DNA of 64,000 bases from Cyanobium usitatum str. Tous (GCF_963920485.1 NZ_OY986431.1:2347351-2411350), one strand, 5' to 3'. Counted from the stretch's first letter, positions 18,055 through 26,548 are shown. Numbers and translations are program-made. Notes: generated by a model from the sequence alone, not told the origin.

Positions 18055-20195
18055 GCGCCTGTTCTGCCGAGGATCGGCAGCGCCTGGAGCGGGAGATTCG
18101 GCGGCTGCGCCATGAACTCCAGGCGGCGGTGCATGTGTTGCCCCATCTGCGCCAGATGGTGCAATTCAGCGGTGACCTGCTGATTCTTGCCGGGGCCGGT
18201 GGGCGGATCCTGGAGGCCAATGGCCGTCTGGCAGAGGCCCTGGGGGTGTCCCAGCACGCGCTCTACGGCCAGTCGCTGCAGCAGTGGATTCCCAATCCTG
18301 GCCAGGTTCGTCTGCTGGAGGAGCGGCTGGCGGCCACAGCCGACCCCGTGCCGCTGCGGATGGAGGTGGACCTGCAGCCCTTGCAGGGGGAGCCGCTGGC
18401 CCTGGAGCTCGAAGCCCACCCGCTGCTCCAGCAGGGCGAAGCCCGCTGGACCCTGGCGCTGCGCGACATCGGCGTGCGCCGCCAGCTCGAGAGCAGTGAG
18501 ATGGCTCGTCAGGTTCAGGCCAATCTGCTCGCTTCGCTTGGTAGCAGTGAGGCTCGCTATAGGGCGTTGGTATCCCAGCTGGCGGATGGTCTCGGCCAGA
18601 TTGATTCGGGCACCAGGCTGCTGTTCGCCAATCCCTCTCTGCATCGCATCCTGGCGGTGGCGCAAGGGGAGCTGCAGGGTCGGCGGCTGTTGGAGTTCCT
18701 CACACCCCAGGGGCGGGGGGCCTTCGAGCAGATCTGGGGAGCGGTGCTGGCCGGCCAGGAGCGTCGGATCACCCTGCCGCTGCTGGCAGCCGACGGCAGG
18801 GCCCATCAGGTGGAGATGACCCTGCAGCCTCCCTCCCCGGGGGAAGCGGAGCCCGGCTCCGCCCCGGCCGTGGGACTTTTGCTTCGAGATGTCACCGACC
18901 TGACCCGCGCCCTCGACGAGCTGACCGCCCTCGCCTTTCACGACCCGCTGACGGGTTTGGTCAATCTGGAAGGTTGCCGTCGCGAGTTGGAGCGCCGCTT
19001 GGCCCAGGCCGGGGGGCATCCCTGGTTGGTGCTCTGGCTCGACCTCGATGGCTTCCGCCGGGTCAACCACAGCTTCGGGCGGGAGGTGGGCGACGCCTTG
19101 CTGCAGGCCGTGGCCAACGGCCTGCGGGCCTGGGCTAAGCCCTCCGATCTGCTGGCACGACTCGGTGGGGATGAGTTTGTGCTGGTGCGGGAGCTTCCAG
19201 GCCCTGCCGATGATCCGGTGGCCCTAGCCCGCCAGGCCGAAGCGGTGCTGGGGGAGCTGCGGGGTGCCCTCAGCCAGCTGCCGGTTGGGGATGAGCTGGC
19301 TCCCATGGCCCTGGGATTTAGTGCCGGCTACAGCCTGGCGCCGCTCCATGGCGAGCAGGTTGAAGCGCTCTTGCAGGGGGCGGCTACGGCCCTCAGCCGC
19401 GCCCGTGAGGTGGCCCCGGGCACCGCTCTGGCCTACGAGCCCAGGTACACCACCCGCCTGCGTCGGGAGATGGCGCTGGAGGCGCGCCTGCATCGGGCCC
19501 TGGGCGACGGGGCGTTGCGGTTGGTGTACCAGCCCCAGTACGACGGCAGTGGTTGTTTCCTGGGCGCGGAGGCCTTGTTGCGCTGGGACGACCCGATCCA
19601 TGGAGCCGTGCCCCCGGCGCGGTTTGTGGCCCTGGCTGAGCGCACCAACCTGATCCATCCCCTGGGTCAGTGGGTGCTGGAGGAAGCCTGCCGGCAGCTG
19701 CGGGCCTGGCTGGATGCGGGCCTCCAGATCCCCTGGCTGGCGGTGAATCTCTCGCCGCGCCAGTTTGAGCTCACCCTGCCGCCCCTGGTCGATCAGGTGA
19801 CCGCCCTGCTAGCTCGCCATCGCCTGCCCGCGGGACTGCTGGAGTTGGAGATCACCGAAACTTGCATCCTGCCGGCGGCGGGCGTGACCGCCCAGGTGCA
19901 GGACCTGGCGGCCCTGGGCGTGAGGCTGGCCCTCGATGACTTCGGCACCGGTTATTCCTCCCTGTCGGTGCTTAATCGCCTGCCTCTGCACAAGTTGAAG
20001 ATCGACCGCAGCTTCATCCAGCACCTGGAAACCAGTGACTCCGCCCGCACGATTGTGCGGACGGCCCTCGCCATGGGTCGGGGCCTTGGCCTGGAGACCC
20101 TGGCGGAGGGCTTGGAGACCGCCGGCCAGCTGGCGGTGCTCGAGGATTTGGGCTGTGATGCCTACCAGGGGTATTGGTTCCAGCCTTCCTCTTGA
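18051..20195 (+). CDS. PAS-PAS-GGDEF-EAL cyclic-di-GMP protein, C-terminus apparently frameshifted
   Basis: Predicted cyclic-di-GMP enzyme, 714 aa. Two PAS-like domains (~45-150 and ~165-285) precede a GGDEF domain (intact GGDEF in LLARLGGDEFVLV) and an EAL domain (EALLRW, NLSPRQF, ITETC, LDDFGTGYSSL, KIDRSFI, AEGLET, QGYWF). All expected EAL catalytic positions seem present, so phosphodiesterase activity is plausible. The I-site Arg is replaced by Lys (KPSD). The frame stops right after QGYWFQPSS. The usual EAL tail ([16 protein letters not shown]) is encoded in the next frame to 20232; one extra C near 20180 explains this. The tail is peripheral, so function may survive. Confidence 0.9.
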   Translation: MSACSAEDRQRLEREIRRLRHELQAAVHVLPHLRQMVQFSGDLLILAGAGGRILEANGRLAEALGVSQHALYGQSLQQWIPNPGQVRLLEERLAATADPVPLRMEVDLQPLQGEPLALELEAHPLLQQGEARWTLALRDIGVRRQLESSEMARQVQANLLASLGSSEARYRALVSQLADGLGQIDSGTRLLFANPSLHRILAVAQGELQGRRLLEFLTPQGRGAFEQIWGAVLAGQERRITLPLLAADGRAHQVEMTLQPPSPGEAEPGSAPAVGLLLRDVTDLTRALDELTALAFHDPLTGLVNLEGCRRELERRLAQAGGHPWLVLWLDLDGFRRVNHSFGREVGDALLQAVANGLRAWAKPSDLLARLGGDEFVLVRELPGPADDPVALARQAEAVLGELRGALSQLPVGDELAPMALGFSAGYSLAPLHGEQVEALLQGAATALSRAREVAPGTALAYEPRYTTRLRREMALEARLHRALGDGALRLVYQPQYDGSGCFLGAEALLRWDDPIHGAVPPARFVALAERTNLIHPLGQWVLEEACRQLRAWLDAGLQIPWLAVNLSPRQFELTLPPLVDQVTALLARHRLPAGLLELEITETCILPAAGVTAQVQDLAALGVRLALDDFGTGYSSLSVLNRLPLHKLKIDRSFIQHLETSDSARTIVRTALAMGRGLGLETLAEGLETAGQLAVLEDLGCDAYQGYWFQPSS

Positions 20196-20288
20196 GGTGG
20201 AGGCCTTTGAGGCGCTGCTGAGGGCTGGCTGAGCCTGGCTCCGCAAGGCGCACAGGTGCATGCTGGGAGTGCGCAGGGTATACGAGCT

Positions 20289-20771
20289 ATGGCATCCCAG
20301 TTGAGCCACCTCAATGCCGCCGGCGAGGTGCACATGGTGGAGGTGGGCGATCGGCCCGCCACCGCCCGCCAGGCCACCGCTGAGGGGTTCATCAGCATGG
20401 AGGCGGCCACCCTGGCCCTGGTGCTGGAGGGCCGAGCCCCCAAGGGGGATGTGCTGGCGGTGGCGCGGGTGGCGGCGATTCAGGCCGCCAAGCGCACCTG
20501 GGAACTGATTCCGCTCTGCCACCCGATCTCCCTCAGCGGCGTGAGTGTGCAGCTCGAGCCCGCCGCCGATGGCACTGGCCTGCGGCTGCTCGCCACCGCC
20601 CGCACCACCGGTCCCACCGGGGTGGAGATGGAGGCGCTCACGGCCGTGCAGGTGGGCTTGCTCACCCTCTACGACATGCTCAAGAGCGCCGATCCGGCCA
20701 TGACTATCGGTCCGGTGCGGCTGCTGGCTAAGAGTGGCGGCCGCGGTGGGGAGTGGCAACGGCATGGCTGA
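20289..20771 (+). CDS. moaC: Cyclic pyranopterin monophosphate synthase MoaC
   Basis: Second step of molybdenum cofactor synthesis: converts 3',8-cyclo-dihydro-GTP to cPMP. The protein is 160 aa from the ATG at 20289. Conserved [13 protein letters not shown] (substrate-binding His), [20 protein letters not shown] and KSGGRGGEW are all present. The ATG of moeA overlaps its last 8 nt, so moaC and moeA are translationally coupled. An upstream in-frame start at 20256 lies in the tail of the GGDEF-EAL gene and lacks family similarity. Confidence 0.95.
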   Translation: MASQLSHLNAAGEVHMVEVGDRPATARQATAEGFISMEAATLALVLEGRAPKGDVLAVARVAAIQAAKRTWELIPLCHPISLSGVSVQLEPAADGTGLRLLATARTTGPTGVEMEALTAVQVGLLTLYDMLKSADPAMTIGPVRLLAKSGGRGGEWQRHG

Positions 20772-21999
20772 ACCCTTCGGCCCGGAGGGCCTGCCGCTGG
20801 AGCTGGCCCGCGAGCGGATCCTGGAGGCGCTGCAGCCCCTGGGGCTGGTGGAACAGCTGCCCTTGGCGGCTTGTCTGGGCCGTATCACCGCTGAACCCGT
20901 GCTGGCGGCGGCAGCCGTGCCTGGTTTCCGGGCTTCGATCATGGATGGCTACGCCATCGCCGGATCCGAGCAGCCGCTGGTGGGTGCCCGCTGGCGTCTG
21001 CGGGGCACTTCGGCCGCCGGGGCCCCCTATGGCGCGGCTTTGGCAGCGGGGGAGGCGGTGCGGATCCTCACCGGCGCCGTGGTGCCCCAGGGCAGTGGCC
21101 GGGTGCTGCCCCAGGAGCTGGTGGGGGTGGAGGGGGATCAGCTGGAGCTGCTCAAGCCTTGTGGTGTTCCCGTTTGGATCCGCGGGCCCGAAGAGGAGGC
21201 GGCTGCGGGGCAGGAGCTGGTGGCGGCGGGCCAGCGGCTGGGGGTGGCGGAGCTGGGACGACTGGCCAGTTGCGGGGTGTGCCAGTTGACGCTGACCCAG
21301 CGGCCGCGGCTGGGTTTGTTGATCAGTGGTGATGAGTTGTTGCCGCCAGGGAGGCAGCGGGCCCCGGGCCAGATCTGGGAGAGCAATTCGGTCTTGCTGG
21401 CCGCTTTGCTGGAGCAGCTGGGTTATGGGGTAACGCAGCAGCGGGTGGTGGCCGATCAGCCCGAGCCCCTGCGCCAGGCCCTACGGGAGCTGGCGGCCGG
21501 CTGCGATGTGGTGGTGAGCACCGGCGGCGTCTCCGCCGGCGACAGCGATTGGATCCGCCAATTGGTGGCGGAGCTGGGGGAGGTGAGCTTTTGGAAGCTG
21601 TTCCTTAAGCCGGGCCGGCCCTTTGCCTGGGGCCAGGTGGCTGGGGTGCCCTTTTTCGGGTTGCCGGGCAATCCGGTGGCGGCGGCGATCACGGCCCTGC
21701 AGTTGCTCTGGCCGGCGCTGCAGCGGCTTGAGGGTGGCGCTATCCAGGTGCTCCCCCGTCTGCTGGTGCGGCTGGAGCAGGAGCTGCGGCGTGGCGCTGG
21801 GCGACCGGAGCTGGCCCGCGCCCGGCTGGTGGTGGCGGCCGATGGGGCTTTGCTGGCCAGGGTGGAGGGCTCCCAGGCCTCCTCCCGCATCGGCTCGCTG
21901 CAGGGGGCCGATCTGCTGCTGGAGATCCCGGCGGAGCTGGGCAATCTTGAGGCGGGAACGCAGCTATGGGCCCAGCTGCTGCGGTTGCCGATCTTCTGA
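20764..21999 (+). CDS. moeA: Molybdopterin molybdenumtransferase MoeA
   Basis: Inserts molybdate into adenylylated molybdopterin. The protein is 411 aa from the ATG at 20764. The MoeA order is visible: an N-terminal domain with [10 protein letters not shown], the MPT-binding MogA-like domain with [30 protein letters not shown] and [10 protein letters not shown], then [10 protein letters not shown], and a C-terminal beta domain. It overlaps moaC by 8 nt and ends 28 bp before the convergent 22028 gene. Required for the nitrate reductase encoded at 29.8 kb. Confidence 0.95.
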   Translation: MAEPFGPEGLPLELARERILEALQPLGLVEQLPLAACLGRITAEPVLAAAAVPGFRASIMDGYAIAGSEQPLVGARWRLRGTSAAGAPYGAALAAGEAVRILTGAVVPQGSGRVLPQELVGVEGDQLELLKPCGVPVWIRGPEEEAAAGQELVAAGQRLGVAELGRLASCGVCQLTLTQRPRLGLLISGDELLPPGRQRAPGQIWESNSVLLAALLEQLGYGVTQQRVVADQPEPLRQALRELAAGCDVVVSTGGVSAGDSDWIRQLVAELGEVSFWKLFLKPGRPFAWGQVAGVPFFGLPGNPVAAAITALQLLWPALQRLEGGAIQVLPRLLVRLEQELRRGAGRPELARARLVVAADGALLARVEGSQASSRIGSLQGADLLLEIPAELGNLEAGTQLWAQLLRLPIF

Positions 22000-22027
22000 G
22001 CCGCGCGCCGGCCGCGGCCCCAACTGC

Positions 22028-22309
22028 TCAGCTGGCCGGCAGCACGGAGTAGTGATCCACCACCAGCCCCTTGCGTTGTTCCGGGCGACCGTCCATGCCC
22101 CCTGGAAGATCGATCTGGGGCAGGAGGGTGGCTTCAGCCCAGCTGTCGTATTGCGCCTGCCCTTCCCAAAGGGACACGATCATCAGTCCCCCTTCCACCT
22201 CCGCCACCGTGCGCAGCAGCTGGGCTTGAGGTTGCTCCTTGCCCTCCAGCTGAGCTAGTTCCACCTGGAATTGCTCCAGCGTGGCTCCGGGCCAAAAATT
22301 CGCCACCAT
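22028..22309 (-). CDS. Small protein resembling a dimeric alpha/beta barrel (ABM-like), function unknown
   Basis: About 93 aa from the ATG at 22309 (a GTG at 22315 is also possible). The pattern of alternating strands and helices, with VEGGLMIVSLWEGQAQYDSW near the middle, resembles the antibiotic-biosynthesis-monooxygenase/ferredoxin-like dimeric barrel. No catalytic residue can be named. It lies downstream of moaE on the same strand with a 96-bp gap. A longer frame using the GTG at 22354 is open but not supported by the domain. Confidence 0.6.
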   Translation of the reverse strand: MVANFWPGATLEQFQVELAQLEGKEQPQAQLLRTVAEVEGGLMIVSLWEGQAQYDSWAEATLLPQIDLPGGMDGRPEQRKGLVVDHYSVLPAS

Positions 22310-22405
22310 GTGCACGGCCAGCTCTCCAAGTTTTTCTTGCCATGAATGTGGCACAGACAGTTGGGGTCTGCTGAGTCGCGGACTTCTTCTTCTTGGGCCC
22401 GAGCT

Positions 22406-22855
22406 TTATAGAGGCGTATTGCCCGTGATCCAGGCGCTGCTGCCATCGGCGTGCCACTCCCGTTTCCAGAAGGGGGCTTCGTGCTTGAGGGCCTCCAGCA
22501 GCTCCTGGCAGCAGCGCTGGGCCGGGCCGCGGCGATCGGCAGTTACCGCCACCAGCACGATTGCCTCTCCCGGCAACACCAAGCCGATCCGGTGTCTCAC
22601 CAGCACTGCAGTCGCCCCGTGCCGGCCGGCGGCGGCAGCTGCCAGGGAGGCGATGCAGGCCTCGCTCATGCCCGGGTAGTGCTCCAGCTCCAGAGCTGTG
22701 AGGGGTGCGTCGTTGGCGTCGCTGGGGCGCACTCGGCCCACGAAATGACTCTCGGCCGCAGGCAGCATTCCCAGCTCTGCAGCCAGCAATTGATGCCACT
22801 CGGCCAGGGCATGCAGCGGCTCAAACGGCTCCGCTTCCAGCTGGATTGCCACCAT
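22406..22855 (-). CDS. moaE: Molybdopterin synthase catalytic subunit MoaE
   Basis: Large subunit of molybdopterin synthase, which transfers two sulfurs from MoaD thiocarboxylate to cPMP. The protein is 149 aa from the ATG at 22855. Family features: FVGRVRPSDANDAPLTALELEHY, VLVRHRIGLVLPGEAIVLVAV, and the catalytic-Lys segment APFWKREW. It lies 4 bp behind moaD, so the two subunits are co-expressed. The longer frame to 22897 overlaps moaD and was rejected. Confidence 0.93.
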   Translation of the reverse strand: MVAIQLEAEPFEPLHALAEWHQLLAAELGMLPAAESHFVGRVRPSDANDAPLTALELEHYPGMSEACIASLAAAAAGRHGATAVLVRHRIGLVLPGEAIVLVAVTADRRGPAQRCCQELLEALKHEAPFWKREWHADGSSAWITGNTPL

Positions 22856-22859
22856 CGCG

Positions 22860-23126
22860 TTAGCCACCACTGATCGGCGGCAGGAAGGCCAGTTCATCGC
22901 CAGCGGCCAGGCTTGAGTCCCAGGCGGCGAACTGCTGGTTGATTGCCACCCTCACGCCGGCCGGGGGATGGGCGGGCTGCAGACCCAGCTGCCGCCAAAG
23001 CTGTTCAGGTGTGGTGCCAGCTGCTGGGGCTAGCTCGACCAGTTGCTCGCTCCAGCCCATCGCTTCTCGCAAGCCGGCGAAAAGGCGCACCCGCACTTGC
23101 GATGCCGGATCAGCGGAGACGGCCAT
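22860..23126 (-). CDS. moaD: Molybdopterin synthase sulfur-carrier subunit MoaD
   Basis: Ubiquitin-like sulfur carrier of 88 aa ending in the required Gly-Gly (PPISGG), which is adenylated and thiocarboxylated. The start at the ATG at 23126 gives MAVSADPASQVRVRLFAGLREAMG, matching the first strand of the fold. A much longer frame to 23729 is open by chance. It is divergent from moaB across 78 bp. The MoeB-type activating enzyme is not in this window. Confidence 0.9.
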   Translation of the reverse strand: MAVSADPASQVRVRLFAGLREAMGWSEQLVELAPAAGTTPEQLWRQLGLQPAHPPAGVRVAINQQFAAWDSSLAAGDELAFLPPISGG

Positions 23127-23204
23127 GGGTTGCAAGGGCAGGGTAATCACTATCGACCGCCTAGCTCCGCCACTCAGAATGCTCCAAACGCCTGAGCCCT
23201 GCCC

Positions 23205-23705
23205 GTGAGCCTCGCCATCGCCCTGCTCACGGTGTCGGACACGCGCGCCCTGGAAGATGACAGCAGCGGTGATGCTCTGCAGCAGCGCCTTGAGGCTGCC
23301 GGCCACCGGCTGGTGGGGCGCCTGCTGGTGCCAGACGACCGCTACCAGATCCGTGCCGCCATCAGTGGCTGGATTGCTGATCCTGCTGTGCAGATTGTGA
23401 TCAGCTCTGGCGGCACCGGGCTCACCGGCCGCGACGGCACGCCGGAGGCGGTGGCGCCCCTGCTCGACAAGACGATCGATGGCTTCGGAGAGTTGTTTCG
23501 GGTGCTCTCCTTTGAAACGATCGGCACCAGCAGCTTGCAGAGCCGAGCTCTGGCGGGGGTGGCTAATGGCACCGTGATTTTTGTGCTGCCGGGCTCCCTC
23601 GATGCGGTGCAAACAGCTTGGGACCGGCTCATTTCTGCTCAGCTCAATGCAGACACCCGCCCTTGCAATCTGGTGCAGCTGCTGCCGCGGTTGAGGGAGG
23701 TTTGA
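23205..23705 (+). CDS. moaB: MoaB/Mog-family molybdopterin adenylyltransferase
   Basis: A 166-aa MogA/MoaB fold protein that adenylates molybdopterin before metal insertion by MoeA. Motifs: LLTVSDTRALEDDSSGD, VISSGGTGLTGRDGTPEAV and LPGSLDAVQTAWD. The start is a GTG at 23205. It is divergent from moaD and stands as a single gene followed by the Nif11-like gene 97 bp later. Whether it acts as MogA or as the often-redundant MoaB cannot be told by eye. Confidence 0.9.
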   Translation: MSLAIALLTVSDTRALEDDSSGDALQQRLEAAGHRLVGRLLVPDDRYQIRAAISGWIADPAVQIVISSGGTGLTGRDGTPEAVAPLLDKTIDGFGELFRVLSFETIGTSSLQSRALAGVANGTVIFVLPGSLDAVQTAWDRLISAQLNADTRPCNLVQLLPRLREV

Positions 23706-23802
23706 GCTTTGCCTTTGAGTGTCAGACAAGACGGGTGTTTTTACTCACCTCTGAACTGAATAAGGCTTCTTAGCCTGGGTACAGATAGTTGAGGAAAGTG
23801 AG

Positions 23803-24018
23803 ATGACTACCTGCCAAACCCAATCCACCGTTGCTCTGCACGATCTCAAAGAGCTGGCGCGGCGCGATCCTGCATTCACTGCCGCTTTGCTGGCCACCCG
23901 CTCTACCCAAGAGGCCGCCAGGTTGGCAGCCTCCAACCACATCACTGTGACTCCGGAGGCGCTATGGCGTCATCGGGGCACCTTCATGGCAGGCGGTATG
24001 CCCACTTGGCGAGGCTGA
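23803..24018 (+). CDS. Nif11-like leader peptide protein (orphan RiPP-precursor-like)
   Basis: A 71-aa protein with a Nif11-type leader: ALHDLKELARRDPAFTAALL, then ATRSTQEAARLAASNHI and a VTPEALWRHRG helix. It ends with a Gly-Gly motif (FMAGG) followed by a short tail MPTWRG. In Nif11-derived peptide families a GG marks the leader/core boundary, but this tail has no Cys, Ser or Thr suited to lanthionines apart from one Thr, and no modification enzyme or C39 peptidase lies nearby. GAGGAAAG shortly before the ATG serves as ribosome binding site. Flanked by moaB and moaA. It may be a regulatory or orphan peptide rather than a natural-product precursor. Confidence 0.75.
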   Translation: MTTCQTQSTVALHDLKELARRDPAFTAALLATRSTQEAARLAASNHITVTPEALWRHRGTFMAGGMPTWRG

Positions 24019-24034
24019 TGCTGTCCGGTTCCAT

Positions 24035-25096
24035 TTAGCCCCCTAGGTAGGCCATCTCGGCGCGTGCGCTGTTGGCAGGCTTTGCAGTATTTCGCTCCTC
24101 GCTATAGCGGTCGCTTCGTTGATTCCAGAGGTCGGCCATGGCTAGCTCGAGTTCTGCGGCGCCTGACTCCTTCTGCAGCCATGGTTTGAGATCCAGGCCA
24201 CTGCCTGGGGAGGCAAAAAGGCAGGTGTAGGCGACGCCGTCTGCGGTAACCCGCAGACGGTTGCAGTCTCCGCAGAAAGGTGCACTCACCGATGCCACCA
24301 CCGCCAGGCTGCCGCCCCCATCCCGGTAGCGCCAGCGGCTTGCGGTGCCGTGGGCGCTGCGACCCAGCGGCTCAAGCGGCCAGCTGCTGCCGATTTGCTC
24401 CAGCATCTCGGCGGCGCTCAGCACCGCCTCGGACTGCCAGCCGTTACGGCTTCCCACGTCCATGAACTCAATCAGCCGCAGCTCCAGCCCCCGCTCCCGG
24501 GCCAGAGCCGCCAGGGGCAGCACCTGATTGTCGTTGGCGCCGCGCTGGATCACAGCGTTGAGCTTGAGGGCGCCCCGGGGGGGATCAAAGCCGGCGGCGC
24601 GGGCGTGCTCGATCGCAGCCAGCACCGTCGCCAAGGCCCGCTCGCCGGCGGCGGCATCGGTCAGGCCAGCCATGCGGGCAACCGATCCAGCCGTGGTGCC
24701 ATCGAGGCTGAGGGTGATTCGGTCGAGGCCAGCGGCTCGTAGCTGCTGGGCTCGCTCAGCGGTTAGCAGTAGGCCATTGCTGGTGAGAGCGATCTCGTCC
24801 AGGCCGGGACGCTCCGGATGTGTGGCGCGCAGGGGTTGCACAGCGGCGATCAGCTCCTCCAAGCCCCTGTGCAGCAGCGGCTCTCCACCGGTAAGGCGCA
24901 GGCTGCGGGCTCCTAGGGCCACCGCCGCCCCGATCACCCCCAGTCGCTGCTCCAGCGTCAGCAGGCCCGGTGGCTCCTTGCCATCCGGCAGGCAGTAGGG
25001 GCAGGCCAGGTTGCAAAGGGCCGTGAGCGACAGCCGCAGCACCCCGAGGGGGCGGCCCAGGCGGTCGTATGGGCGGGGATTGATGGCGCTGACCAT
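24035..25096 (-). CDS. moaA: GTP 3',8-cyclase MoaA
   Basis: Radical SAM enzyme starting molybdenum cofactor synthesis. The protein is 353 aa from the ATG at 25096. The N-terminal cluster site is CNLACPYC (CxxxCxxC); RLTGGEPLLHRGL and SLDGTTAGSVARM follow. The second, substrate-binding cluster is in APFCGDCNRLRVTADG with a third Cys in YTCLF. Its C-terminal GG pair, catalytically important in MoaA, is present as the last two residues (YLGG). A 17-bp palindrome lies 35 bp upstream. Confidence 0.95.
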   Translation of the reverse strand: MVSAINPRPYDRLGRPLGVLRLSLTALCNLACPYCLPDGKEPPGLLTLEQRLGVIGAAVALGARSLRLTGGEPLLHRGLEELIAAVQPLRATHPERPGLDEIALTSNGLLLTAERAQQLRAAGLDRITLSLDGTTAGSVARMAGLTDAAAGERALATVLAAIEHARAAGFDPPRGALKLNAVIQRGANDNQVLPLAALARERGLELRLIEFMDVGSRNGWQSEAVLSAAEMLEQIGSSWPLEPLGRSAHGTASRWRYRDGGGSLAVVASVSAPFCGDCNRLRVTADGVAYTCLFASPGSGLDLKPWLQKESGAAELELAMADLWNQRSDRYSEERNTAKPANSARAEMAYLGG

Positions 25097-25259
25097 GGCT
25101 GCAACGCTATAGCTACTGCACCTGCATCAATGTGATACAAATTCACAAGGACTTAGTGCTGTTGGCGGCGCTGGCTGGGGGCTTTTATTCAGAAACAGTG
25201 GCAATGCCATAGACGTAGGGTTGAAAATATATTTGTAATAGGGCGACAGCTATCGGGGC
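25097..25259. other. Intergenic region upstream of moaA
   Basis: AT-richer spacer between divergent moaA and a possible small gene at 25260. It holds the palindrome listed separately and a GTTGAAAATATATTTGTAAT stretch that could be promoter DNA. No complete NtcA site (GTA-N8-TAC) was found. Confidence 0.4.
25131..25147. promoter_or_regulatory. CRP-like palindrome upstream of moaA
   Basis: TGTGATACAAATTCACA has perfect outer arms TGTGA/TCACA as in CRP-family operators, but a 7-nt spacer instead of 6. Centred about 43 bp upstream of the moaA start. A role as operator is inference only. Confidence 0.35.
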
Positions 25260-25421
25260 ATGCCGCACCGCCAGACGATCCTGGTCAACCCGGAGGTTCT
25301 GGCTGCCTGTGGTTTGCGGGCCCACCAGCGGGTGACCCTGCAGGGTGAGGTGGCAGCTGAGGCCACTGCTCCCCTGCGTAGCCGTTGTCACCATGGCGGC
25401 GCCGGCCGCCGTCGAGAATGA
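25260..25421 (+). CDS. Possible 53-aa small protein
   Basis: ATG at 25260 to TGA at 25421. It begins with MPHRQTILVNPEVLAACGL and has a basic C-terminus (GGAGRRRE). Third codon positions are mostly G or C as in neighbouring genes, which favours coding. It is on the same strand as the HPP gene, 30 bp upstream of it. No family is recognised and no strong ribosome binding site is seen, so it may be spurious. Confidence 0.35.
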   Translation: MPHRQTILVNPEVLAACGLRAHQRVTLQGEVAAEATAPLRSRCHHGGAGRRRE

Positions 25422-25451
25422 AAGTCAGTGGCCTGAATATGGCTTGAGGGT

Positions 25452-25904
25452 GTGGTGAAGCTGCAGAGCTGGCTGGGAGCGCTGCTGGCGCTAACTCTGC
25501 TGAGCCTGCTCAGTGCCTGGAGCGGCATGGTGTTGTTGGCGGCGCCTCTCGGCGCGTCGTCGGTGCTGTTGTTTGGCTACCCCGCCAGCCCCCTGGCCCA
25601 GCCGCGCAATATCTTGCTTGGCAATCTGGTGGGGGCGCTGGTGAGCGTGGCGGCGGTGGCCTGGCTGGGCCAGGGGCCGCTGGTGATCGCCCTGGCGGTG
25701 GGGCTTACGGTGTTGCTAGGCCAGCAGCTGCGCTGCCTGCATCCTCCCGCCGGTGGCCTCGCCTTTCTCGGCGTGGCGCTGGGGGCCACACCGCTGTTTG
25801 TAATCACCCCTGTGCTGAGCGGCTCGCTGCTGCTTGTGCTGATCGCTGCGGCCTTCAGCCGCTGGGTGAAGGGGGCGCTGCCCTATCCGCACCACTGGCT
25901 GTGA
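25452..25904 (+). CDS. HPP-family membrane protein, probable nitrite transporter
   Basis: A 150-aa protein with four predicted membrane helices and the family signature RCLHPPAGGLA near residue 95. HPP proteins include chloroplast and cyanobacterial nitrite transporters, and the setting among nitrate and molybdopterin genes fits that role here. The start is one of two consecutive GTG codons (25452 or 25455), with GAGG just upstream. Its stop overlaps the start of the TSUP gene by 4 nt (GTGA), so the two are coupled. Nitrite as substrate is inferred from family and context, not seen in sequence. Confidence 0.82.
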   Translation: MVKLQSWLGALLALTLLSLLSAWSGMVLLAAPLGASSVLLFGYPASPLAQPRNILLGNLVGALVSVAAVAWLGQGPLVIALAVGLTVLLGQQLRCLHPPAGGLAFLGVALGATPLFVITPVLSGSLLLVLIAAAFSRWVKGALPYPHHWL

Positions 25905-26548
25905 CCCTCTGGCTGCTGCCGCTCCTGGGCCTGGTGGCCTTTCTCTATGCCGCCGTGGGCAATGCGGGCGCATCCGGCTACATAGCCGTGCTGGCCCTGG
26001 CCGGTCTGCCGGCGGAGCAGATCAAGCCGCTTGCCCTGATCCTGAACATCCCGGTGGCGGCCCAGGGCAGCTGGCAGTTCCAGCGAGCCGGCCACCTGCG
26101 CTGGCGGCTTTTCTGGCCGGTGTTGCTGGCGGGTCTGCCGATGGCCTTTCTGGGGGGCTGGCTCGATCTGCCCACGCTCTGGTTTCAGCGGTTGGTCGCA
26201 CTGGTGCTGCTGGCCGGCCTCACCGGTACCGGCGGTGGCGTGTTTCTCACGCCCCTGCTGTTGGCTTGCAGCTGGGCCTCCACCCGCCAGGCGGCAGCGG
26301 TGTCGTCGCTGTTCATCTTCGGCAACTCGCTCAGCGGCCTGGCCGGCCTGCTGCTGGCCCGCCAGCCATCTGGGGCCCTGCTGCCGGCCCTGCCGGCCCA
26401 GCTGGGCTGGATGTTGCTGATGGTGCTGCTTGCCGGTGCGGTGGGTTCGCGGCTTGGTAGCCGCCACTGGCCGGTGGCTTGGATCCGTCGCTGTCTGGCC
26501 TTGGTGCTCCTGCTGGCCGCCTTGAAGCTCCTGGGTTTCGCAGGCTGA
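25901..26548 (+). CDS. TSUP-family (TauE/SafE) anion permease
   Basis: A 215-aa membrane protein with about seven helices and the twofold TSUP repeat, including FLYAAVGNAGASGYIAVLALAG in the first half and LTGTGGGVFLTPLLL in the second. TSUP proteins move sulfonates, sulfite, thiosulfate or other small anions. It is translationally coupled to the HPP gene (4-nt overlap, GTG start), so the pair may act in the same process. It is somewhat short compared with the ~250 aa usual for the family. The substrate is unknown. Confidence 0.82.
   Translation: MTLWLLPLLGLVAFLYAAVGNAGASGYIAVLALAGLPAEQIKPLALILNIPVAAQGSWQFQRAGHLRWRLFWPVLLAGLPMAFLGGWLDLPTLWFQRLVALVLLAGLTGTGGGVFLTPLLLACSWASTRQAAAVSSLFIFGNSLSGLAGLLLARQPSGALLPALPAQLGWMLLMVLLAGAVGSRLGSRHWPVAWIRRCLALVLLLAALKLLGFAG

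Noticed and set aside
17799-19070. 423-aa open frame on the minus strand opposite the GGDEF-EAL gene
   Set aside because: Gln/Leu-rich shadow; the plus strand shows a complete multi-domain protein.
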